A stretch of DNA of 64,000 nt from assembly GCA_008828725.1 (NCBI GenBank), contig MEHQ01004215.1:171722-235721 (forward strand), in the 5' to 3' direction. Source of the DNA: Saccharina japonica. Taxonomy: Eukaryota; Sar; Phaeophyceae; Laminariales; Laminariaceae. Below, piece by piece: positions 55,700-64,000 of this stretch (positions within the stretch are counted from its first letter, which is position 1; every line of letters begins with the position of its first letter). The notes beneath the pieces were generated by a model. The model did no database searches. It was not told where the DNA came from and saw only the letters and a program-made list of their open reading frames with translations. A program made the position numbers and the translations under genes.

Positions 55700-58080
55700 G
55701 GGAATGGGGGGCGGGTCCTGCAAGTGTATGCAACACAGCCGCAGGGTGGCATCTACTAATTCTTTTGCATCGCAAATTTCCGAAAATCCAACAATTCCGG
55801 AGGACCATAGTAAATAGGACCACATATTGTGTGTAAAAACAGGTAAATATGTAGTTTTTTGTGTCGACCATAAGTCCTGTTAACTATGGTCCCTAGTAAT
55901 ATTGCGCAGTCGGGATTCTGCCGGGAGAGCCCTTCATACAGCGCTCTGCTGTACATATACATGAACATTAGGTAGAGTGCCCACCCCAAAAACAAAATAG
56001 ATTCACGTACAAGTATAACACTACAGTAGCACTTATAGTGTCAAGAGTTTTTCATCTGTTGTCTGTGATCGACTCTTCGTTCCGTTGTTCGTGTGCCTCG
56101 TTGTTCTATGAATGGTGAGGGTATCGGGGGGGTGGGGGGGTGAGGGGGGTGAGGGGGGAGGGAGGGTGCACTCGATATTTACGCGGGGGAGATCGTTTTT
56201 TTTATGAAGGTTTTTTCATGTATGCATTTTCCAAGAGGGTGATTATTAGTATTCACTGGACGACCTTACCTGTCTGTGCATTATTGATCGCAGTATGCCT
56301 TTTTTATGTTCGTTAGTTTTCCGTGTCTCCCGCTACCTGATTTTCCCAGCAAGCCTTGTATACATGGTATATACTATACCTGGTATATACTATTGATAAT
56401 ATGCATACTCATATATACAACTCCTGCTGCTGTACGAGGTATCGTACGAAGTATAATATGTATACATAAACATCTGGTCGTATACAGAAAAAACGAAGAC
56501 ACATCATCTATACATGTACATATTTATACATATGTACGTACGTACATACATACCTATATATATAGCCAGGTACTCGTATGATGTTACAATATATTTGGTA
56601 CTACTACGTACTAACTTGTACTCTGAACAATAATGTAACTTTTGATGTAGTATCCGGAAGGATGTGTACGTACGTACGTAGAAAGTACCAAAAGAGCAAA
56701 ATACAAAGACAAACCAGGCCTCAAAACCGTACGTACAATTTATCTTTTGACGCACTCGGCAGCGGTACCTACCTGGACAGTACACACGCACAAAGAGGGT
56801 ACCACCGCTCGTACAACACGCTCCGCTGCAACCGTCAGGGCTCTCATCGTCGCTGGACAGGGGCACACCATGCTTTCCATCTTCTCAAAAATGCTTCATG
56901 TGTCCCTCGGCTTTCCTTGGGGCTTTTTTGCACAACCTGTCGGGAAGCATCTCGTCTCCTACTCTTCTTCCGGCTGCGGGAGAGGAAGCACCGCCCGAGA
57001 GGGAAGCCGACGGACCACCCTCGGCCTTTGAGCGCTTGGCCGCTTGCGACTGACCGTCGGCCATGATCAAGAGGATTGCTGGGGTGACGGCACCGTGTGT
57101 GTCGTGCTGCTACGTACTCGTACTGCTGGGAACTGGTGCATAATCACATCGGTCTTTTTTCAAGTTGTTTTTAAAAAATAGTTCGATTTTCACGGTACAC
57201 CAAATTTCCCAAAAAAATCAGAAGATAATTGCGAATAGACCGGTCGAAATAAGCACGCCGCTACTATACAAAACCGGGAGTCTTCGCTGAGGGAACCACC
57301 GCCCCCTTAAACGTTTCCTAGTGGAATGTGGTAGTGGTATACCTAATACCATACTGTAGAACAACTAAGTATCTTGGTTTGGTCAAATAATCTCAATGTC
57401 GATGGCGATTAACGTATCACATTTTTTTGTGTATCTCTTTTCCGGAACAACTCAACCTCTAAGAAAGAACAAAAGTAGGGTCAACTTTAAGAGCTGCCAA
57501 AATAAATATTAAATCACCGCCACAAACTGCATGATTATCGTATTGTCTACTGTACAACTAAGATTGTCCGCGAGAACAAACCTACGATTGTGCCACATAT
57601 GGCCTACGACACTGTGGTTGTCTGAGTTATTGGATTGAACTAATCTTTGTTGATTGGCGACACTAATTTCGAGGATATCACAAAAAGTGCGACATGTGAA
57701 ATACAACAATGTACCGTCCGCGACTGGAACGATCGGTTAACCCCTGCCAACTAATTGCAAATCAGCGCGAGAGGCAATGTTCTACAACGATCGGCAGTCC
57801 TTAAACAGCGAGTTAAATTTGATGAAGACCCGCTACTGTTTCAACAGTAAACCTAAAATCATGTCCGAACCCCCGATGGTCTGGGGTGATCTTGGAGTAA
57901 ATACACATACCTATCTGTGTGAACGTGAGCCAAACACTGCTTAAGTAGCTTTAGATTTCACGGTACATATTCAAACTGCTATTTTGATGACGTGACTTTT
58001 CAAAAAGGTTGGCCTCCATCTATACACCATCTATACACTTGTCACCTATCGTCTTTAGTATATACATAAAATCGGACCGG
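55700..58080. other. No gene seen; simple-sequence rich
   Basis: Includes the G-rich tract at 56125-56167, ATAC/GTAC-rich sequence at 56360-56590 and several GTACGTACGTAC runs. Frames of up to 162 codons (56578-57066) lie over low-complexity DNA. Confidence 0.4.
56125..56167 (+). other. G-quadruplex-prone tract
   Basis: At least five runs of five or more G separated by one to three bases (GGGGGGTGGGGGGGTGAG and onwards). Confidence 0.7.
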
Positions 58081-58094
58081 GCATGTTTCAACGG

Positions 58095-58290
58095 CCATCT
58101 ACAGTGAAGGTCCCGATACACCGAGGTCCGACCTATCGCGGGGTCCCACATTACCACGGTGAAAAACGCTGGTCACGACGTCGACCCCCACTATACCGCG
58201 GTTGCCGGGGTGTAGAAAAGCCGGGTTCGTCTTATCGCTATTCCCGCAGATATACCGCGGGAACCAGGCCTCTAATACCAAACCTTTGAT
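58095..58290 (+). repeat. CCGCGGTA/CGGGGTCCCAC repeat, copy 1
   Basis: Contains CGGGGTCCCACAT, TACCACGGTG, TATACCGCGGTT and TATACCGCGGG. 58770-58900 has the same words, including CGCGGGGTCCCACTATA. Confidence 0.5.
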
Positions 58291-58784
58291 GGGGCCTCTT
58301 TTGATTATTTCCGTTATTTTAATATTATGTTTCCTTCGTTTTCCCCTGTTTCAGTATACAGTATCTGGTGTGCTGCGGTTGTATGGCATGATTATCGTAT
58401 TCATTACTCTGGGAATGTCGGTGCATGGTAAACAATATTTACTCCATTAGGTTGTTGTAGCCCTGTGTTGTCCCTTAGTTCTGGGACCACAGGCCTTCTT
58501 TTGCAGTATCAGTATGATAGAACTGCTGTACAACGTGAAAAACACCATGCAATAAAGACCGCAATTTGTCTCACCACTGCAGTCATTTCGGCTGTTAGGT
58601 CTATAGCTGCAAAGCTACCGATACCGTACTTAAACAAATAGATCCTACGAGTAAAGATAACCTATATCCGGAACATAGATCATCTCAGTAGCCAACAACT
58701 TACGCAGGTGCAATACAATTATTGGAGCACACACCGTGCTGTATACTAGATTCGACTAAAGCCGGCGTGGTACCAGTTTACTGC

Positions 58785-58821
58785 GGTGCCGCGGTATTGA
58801 TACGAAGAATACCGCGGCACC
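58785..58821 (+). repeat. Perfect hairpin: 14-bp stem, 9-base loop
   Basis: GGTGCCGCGGTATT (58785-58798) pairs exactly with AATACCGCGGCACC (58808-58821) across a GATACGAAG loop. It lies inside the second copy of the CCGCGGTA repeat. Confidence 0.85.
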
Positions 58822-59339
58822 ACGGTGTTCCGACTAAACGCGGGGTCCCACTATATGGCAGTCATCTGCGCCTGGCCCACCACCGTGATACATCGCGACC
58901 CCGACTTTAAAACAACATTTTGGTTACCACCGTTACTTAGTTTTACGCCTCACCCCGCTACAGCTGGTCACTTTGCTCCCTCTATTTTAGGATATCCTCA
59001 ACGTGGCAGAACCTGACTCTACGAACAATCCATGGGGAATGATTTGCACCCCAACGGATTAGGGGGGGGTGGCTTAGTCGGCCACTGAATTCGAGTATGC
59101 CAACAACATGCACCCGACGTAGGCGGCCAATGTAGGTGGGATGATAGCCGATTTACCTCTCTAGGAATGAAACCAACACCAAACCGCGCAAGACGTGTGC
59201 GTCGAAAGCGGTAGCACGTCTTGGCGTGAACATTTCCTCAACGATCGGGCTGCTTAACTCAAAATCGCCAGACTTTCATTATTGTGTTCCACTATTATTT
59301 ATTGCCTACTTCAGCCATGGGATTGTTCATCAGTCGCAC

Positions 59340-59460
59340 TTTAAGCTTCCTCCGAACCCCTTTTTTGGGTGAAGTATAAATCTCCTCGAATGAGGAGCCT
59401 CATAGAAAAAAAAAGTCCACCTCGATCGTAGCATGCGACACAACCAGCATCAATATCTGT
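59340..59460 (-). repeat. Family X fragment
   Basis: The reverse complement has GCTACGATCGAGGTG and, further on, TATACTTCACCCAAAA, related to 42667-42790 and 46675-46945. Confidence 0.45.
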
Positions 59461-59799
59461 TTGACAGCGAATGCCATACGTAAGAGAGCGGCCCGGTACA
59501 TTTGACCTGAAGACTACCGTACTCTACTGAAAGCCACCGGTCCGGTGGAGATATTCGGAACCCCAATTATAGACGTCCTGAATATTCCGAGAACTGAGCC
59601 GCATAACGGATTTTCTTTGGTAAGCAACTTTAACAAGAGGTCGGGCCACGCCGTTCGGGTCACGACACTTGCTACGGCAGAGATCCACCCGTGTTTCTCC
59701 CAGGTTCCTAGATGTGAACGATTTATCCCAAAATTGGTTTTGTTTTGCAACACTGAAAGCGCAACCCGATTACCCAATCCGATGCTCTCAACTCATAAT

Positions 59800-60250
59800 C
59801 GTAAGTATAGTTATGTTTGTGAAACTTTCGCACGTTTCGCAACTTTTCGCTTCGTACGAGCACTTTTCGGCAAAACGCTAAGTACCCCTTCACAGCAAGC
59901 CCGCACGGATACATTGGTCAAGGTTTGGGCTCGATCCGAGCTCTGTGGCTCGCGTGGCGGGCGCTCGAAGTTATGTTCCCGCGGGAGTGGATAAGACGAT
60001 TTCCCTGGTTTCTCTGCGTGAGGCCAGTTTTTGTACGTACGTGCCAGTAAATAATAATGTTGTGTTTTTAGATTTTGACAGTTTTTTTCTCTCTCACATG
60101 CATGCACACAGGCCCGAAACAAGTACCAGATAGACAACAGACAACATACACAGAGCACGGCGTTACGGCGTTGCCGTCCACACCAGTAGGGAACATCGTG
60201 CGTGAGAAGCACATCCATCTGAGCTGTACTGCTGCTGTTGTGGGTAGTTG
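59800..60250 (-). repeat. Inverted partner of the 15480-15930 repeat
   Basis: See 15480-15930. The 193-codon minus-strand frame at 59811-60392 covers this repeat plus flanking unique sequence. It shares NFERPPREPQSSDRAQ and SVLPKSAR with the other copy but has no known domain. Confidence 0.65.
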
Positions 60251-60734
60251 TTATATCGAAGGCGGCTGTCCGTATTCCCCCACTTATCTTCCATTCTTGG
60301 CCGTGGTGGTGCTGTGTGTTTATGACATATCCAGGGTCACTTTGGACCGAAATGTTAGGACCGTGTTTATTACGTGTGAGTACGTACGGCAACTGCTGCT
60401 ATGATATTTCTGATGTTGCGGGTTTTTGCCCCAAGCACACCACCAACATTTTAGATATCAGACAACATGCAGAGAGATCACAAATAACAACATGTTACTA
60501 CCCCGCCCAGCAGCACAAGCAGCAGCAGGCAACATCACGCGCATGTGGCAGGTCCGCGGTGTACTGCTGTGGCTCCAGCAGTAGTTGCTTTATCGGAGAC
60601 CATGATCCGTCATCGGTCATCTCTACCTCTCTTCTTCTGCTGCGCTGCTGCTACTGCTGCTGTGCATGCGTATGTACGATGCGTCACACAATGCTGCGCA
60701 CACTGCGCACACGCACGCCAGTACAAACAAAATA

Positions 60735-60885
60735 ATTTGGCTCTTTGGTAATATGGTCAAATGAATGAAATTCCCGGTTTTTCGTTTGAAGTAGTGAGTT
60801 CGAGACTCTCGTTCATGTATGTTTCCTTTTTCTGTTTCACTTTAGTTTGTGTTTTGTGTGTATTATGTACGTGTGTAACCCAGCA
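60735..60885 (+). repeat. SINE-like unit, copy 2
   Basis: A-box-like TGGTAATATGGTCAAATG, B-box GAGTTCGAGACTC, a T/C-rich segment and GTTTTGTGTGTATTATGTACG, in the same order as copy 1 on the minus strand at 14880-14995. The GTGAG/CTCTC T-arm nearly pairs. Confidence 0.5.
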
Positions 60886-60889
60886 AAGC

Positions 60890-61740
60890 CCCAGACAGCA
60901 CAAACGAGCAGTGCAGAGCAAGAAACAGCAAGCGCATGCGGTATAGTTTTGTTCGCCCTGTATTGCTGTGGCGTCCTACTATACCTACTGTACCATATAT
61001 ATATTTTTATTCGGACCCTGCGATCTGTTGTTATGTAAGGGGTAGTCCGTGGTCACAGGACAGGCTCCAAAAAGCTCTGGAGTGGTGGACGAATATCCCA
61101 GGGAAACATAATACACTATATACAAAGTATAACGCAGTATTTATGCTGGGTGTCTCTGCTGTTGCGTAGTACATGCATGCTGCCACAGGTCCAACAACAT
61201 ACTGCTTGCTGGAGGTCCTGCTGCTAACTGTGCAGCAGATCCACAGTAGATATAGGGTAAGGCGCTGCATACACTTACACACTACTGGATATCTTTCGAA
61301 TCTCGTCATCTCGGGCGTCTTTCGAACAGTGGGTTAGGGGATAACATGCACGGTGCATGTTTATGTACGCTGCTGTCAAACGCGTTCTTCGTAACCGCGT
61401 GCCTATAACGTGGATCGTCAAGGAGAAGGTGGTAGATAATAATGTACTCGTTGTACCAAATACCCCAAATATACACACACAAGTAGAGCCAGTACCTGTC
61501 GTCAAAGGCCCATCATGAACACCACACAGGAGTGAGCCGTACCTTTCCGTCACGCTCCACCCTCACACATGTACGGGCAGTATCTTATCATCAAAGCCCG
61601 GGTCGTATCATTATCATCACCGACTGTCTCTCAGGGCAGCTCCAGGCGAGGCATCCATCATCTAAGGTCATAATACCTCGTCACACCATATAAACCTCAA
61701 TCTCCGTAGACCAATATATGAAACCGCCACATACGGGAAA
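60890..61740. other. No gene seen
   Basis: CAG/CTG-rich patches and short frames only. Confidence 0.4.
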
Positions 61741-61789
61741 TCTGTGTCGAGCAACCGCATACCACAAACAGCAGTGCACCTTTTCACCC

Positions 61790-62050
61790 CGCATACCAAA
61801 AGGTCGAGTCATGTTCGGCCCGCAGAAAAAGAGCAAGTAAACTTCTATCCCCCACTAAAACTAGTAATTTTCGGCCCTGACAAAAACGTAAGTCAATTTC
61901 AACCCTCCGCACCAAAACCAGGCCACTTTCGAACCAAACATAAACAACAGGTAATGTTTGATCCCCAACGTAAAACCAAGATAATTTCGACCCTAACACT
62001 GAAATCGAGTCAATTTAGACCCCCTTCTAGAACCAAGTCAACTGTGGTGC
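61790..62050 (+). repeat. Degenerate 30-bp minisatellite, about eight copies
   Basis: Unit theme AGTCAATTTCGACCCC...AAAACCA. Because the unit is about 30 bases, the frame at 61744-62100 shows a matching ten-residue rhythm (V-F-P--K). Confidence 0.65.
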
Positions 62051-62397
62051 CCCTACACACCACAAAGACATACATAAACACACTGACAAACATGATATAA
62101 TGTTTGGCAGAATAGTTAGGAAAATCTATTAAAAATATGCAGTCAATAGTAAGGGTTCCACACTATCTCCAAGTACTTTTATCCCCAAAAGTCCGCTGGT
62201 CATCTGATACAGTTCTAAACCATAGTATGCATGTACCCTGCATGTACGGTAAAACATGCAGATAATTCATAACGTCGTACTATATATAATATCATATGCA
62301 TGGGTAGGATACAATATCGAATTCTGTATTGTTTTCAATTCGTTCTTGCGCCACTCCCTTAGGCACGTCCCGGAGGGGAACCTTGTAATAGTTATCA

Positions 62398-62480
62398 ATG
62401 TATGTTCTTCACATCAAACCGTTTTTTCTACGCGCCGACATACAACAACACAGGAGTACTTCCTGTAGCACTACGATTTT
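62398..62480 (-). mobile_element. LINE 3'-terminal fragment, copy L4
   Basis: TATGTTCTTCACATCAAACC and the following CGCCGACAT.CA.CA match the terminal 80 bases of L1 (from 16400) and L2 (from 48210). Only the extreme 3' end remains. The repeat shared with 14310-14380 abuts it. Confidence 0.6.
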
Positions 62481-62499
62481 TATACTAATAATAGTAGCC

Positions 62500-63480
62500 G
62501 GACCCCCCGAAGGTCCAAACACGCTCCTTCCACGGAACGTGTTAAAAAATTGCTTTAATATCTGGAAATTGAAATCCAAGTACAGTGGATGAAGTGTTCC
62601 GACAACAGGACCGTCGGTTATTTCGGCATTCTCGACCAAGCATGCGGGACACCCATCCTAGAATTTTGACCTCTTGTTCGGATACCTGGCAACGCTGTCA
62701 GTCTCGGTTGACGTGGCTAGCGTAAGCAAGGGCTAACAGAACGGTGTTTGGCGTTTAGGCCAGACGGGGGAGGGCCTCACCACGGAGAGGAATGGCGAAG
62801 CAAATATGGGAGTTTCAGGTATCGTACGACGGTGTTCAATGCATACGTGTGAAGGATAGCAACAAGAGTAGTGCGTGATGTCTGACTACTGTACATATCG
62901 GGAGAAACAACACACCAAACTGCACCAAACGCTCGATGTTGTTCCTTCTGCGGGTCATACACAGCAGTTATGTACGGAACCCTCATCTGTCATTCAAATC
63001 AATCGAACCGTACGTACTAAGCAGTGCACTCTTAAACGCTGATGCTGAGATATACATGGCAAAATACGCGGTATTCACAGCTTGTGGGTACGTAAGAGAA
63101 CGTGTGGCAACTAAACAACCCACTTAGATGTCCTCATCAGGCGGCCCGGACATTTCCTTTTACTACATGTTGCAACACATTGTGGGCCCGACTGTAAGAA
63201 ACGCCCATTTCGCGTCTGAGTGTGCAGTCTTAGTTGTGCGCTCTCATCACCTACCAGTACAGTTCGTTAGTCGTACGTAGTTTTTTCTTCGGTCAAAATG
63301 CACCCGTTTTAAACGTTTCCTGTTAGATGTTTTCGCCAACATGTATCGCAAAAACAACACATTTTTGTAGAAACCACGGTGATCACGCCTGACATATGTT
63401 TACCACGCGGCCCCACGCGGTACGAGGTATTTATAGTTGATGGCATCAGAGGAGCGCTAGATTACGTGTACTGCTGTATT
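62500..63480. other. No gene seen
   Basis: Short frames only. Confidence 0.4.
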
Positions 63481-63485
63481 CAGAT

Positions 63486-63660
63486 GTATGTATGTTTTTT
63501 TTTTTTTTTTCTTACTTTCTTTCCCTGGGTATTTGTGGTGGTCTTTCTTTCCCTTCGTTTGTTTCAATTTTGTTTGTTTTGCTTGTTGTATTGCCTGCTG
63601 TTGCTTCTCAAGGGGGGCACATCAGCGATGCTACAGCGCCTCGCATCATTTGCTTGATTA
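63486..63660 (+). mobile_element. LINE 3' untranslated fragment, copy L5
   Basis: CTTTCTTTCCCTGGGT, TTGCTTGTTGTATTGCC, TGCTGTTGCTT and AAGGGGGGCAC, then GCGATGCTACAGC, match the reverse complement of 49060-49215 in order. A 15-base poly-T precedes it. Confidence 0.65.
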
Positions 63661-63884
63661 GAGTGTTTGCGATAGAAGTGAAAAAAATATATACTTTCCT
63701 TCCGCTCAAAAAAGTGAATTCCCTTCCCCTCATGGTTTCGGTGTGTTTGCGATAGAAGTAAAAAAAATGCTGCAGGCGACGCCTCCGAAAATAATAAGGG
63801 TAGTGGGGTGAGGCAATGCGGCAAACCAAACAAACAACGAAACATGGAAAACAAAAAGTAGCGTACGAGAGGAACGGCAGCCAA

Positions 63885-64000
63885 GCAACGGTGGCGGCGG
63901 CAGGGGTATGACCGCAGTGCCGCAGCTGCAATCCCACGACCGCAAGCAGCAGCACCGGTGGCTGCAGCTATGTGGCGGCAGCCCCAGCAGCAGCGGCAGC
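63885..64000 (+). repeat. GCAGC/GGCGGC-rich microsatellite at window end
   Basis: Dense CAG, GGC and CAGCAG words that run to the last base, so the tract may continue beyond the window. Confidence 0.7.

Noticed and set aside
56578-57066. 162-codon plus-strand frame
   Set aside because: It starts in GTAC/TATA-rich simple sequence and has no domain or biased codon use.

Overview
The window looks like nuclear DNA of a eukaryote that is poor in genes and rich in transposable elements. It is most likely a stramenopile, and a brown alga is the best guess. Three things point there: an eight-repeat EsV-1-7 cysteine-rich protein (C-x4-C-x16-C-x2-H, a family expanded in brown algae), 5'-truncated LINE copies whose reverse-transcriptase tail resembles stramenopile elements, and a mass of CAG/CTG, GTAC and poly-G/C tracts with nested transposon debris. 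The placement rests on remembered family features, not on a search. There are no bacterial-style operons, no convincing intact tRNA or rRNA genes and no CRISPR array.

Layout. 1-7480 (arm A) and 17430-23040 (arm B) are diverged, inverted copies of one segment, colinear block by block and roughly three-quarters identical by eye. Arm A runs off the left edge. The arms differ by insertions, so each serves as the empty site for the other. Between them lies a transposon nest (8.1-17.1 kb). It holds copies of a CAG-rich repeat (E1), a tandem duplication, a short telomere-like tract, a 2.9-kb hAT-like element (10912-13821) with terminal and subterminal repeats and a remnant of the transposase dimerisation domain, a different 1.39-kb terminal-inverted-repeat element nested inside the hAT (11911-13301, 7-bp target duplication, broken C2H2/acidic gene), a SINE-like unit and a truncated LINE. 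A 303-bp non-autonomous relative of the 1.39-kb element sits in arm B and also has a 7-bp duplication.

24.3-25.5 kb carries the only gene I would defend as real and intact, the EsV-1-7 repeat protein. Its ninth repeat is cut by an in-frame stop. 25.6-26.6 kb may be a third member of the 7-bp-duplication family, with a small Cys-rich reading frame.

26.6-53 kb is mostly low-information sequence: an old direct duplication (28.1/30.2 kb), a threefold 0.38-kb tandem array (40.7-41.8 kb), short minisatellites, dispersed repeat fragments, two head-to-tail truncated LINEs (48.2-49.96 kb), and many minus-strand open blocks of 60-150 codons that look protein-like but are short enough to be chance. 53.4-55.7 kb is a 256-bp satellite with a recently homogenised core. 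55.7-64 kb holds G-rich and GTAC-rich simple sequence, palindromic motifs, a second SINE-like copy, an inverted partner of the 15.5-kb repeat, a 30-bp minisatellite and two more LINE 3' fragments.

No metabolic pathway can be assembled here. The biology is genome dynamics: an ancient inverted duplication, several families of cut-and-paste and copy-and-paste elements caught at different ages, and one gene of an algal zinc-binding repeat family beside arm B.
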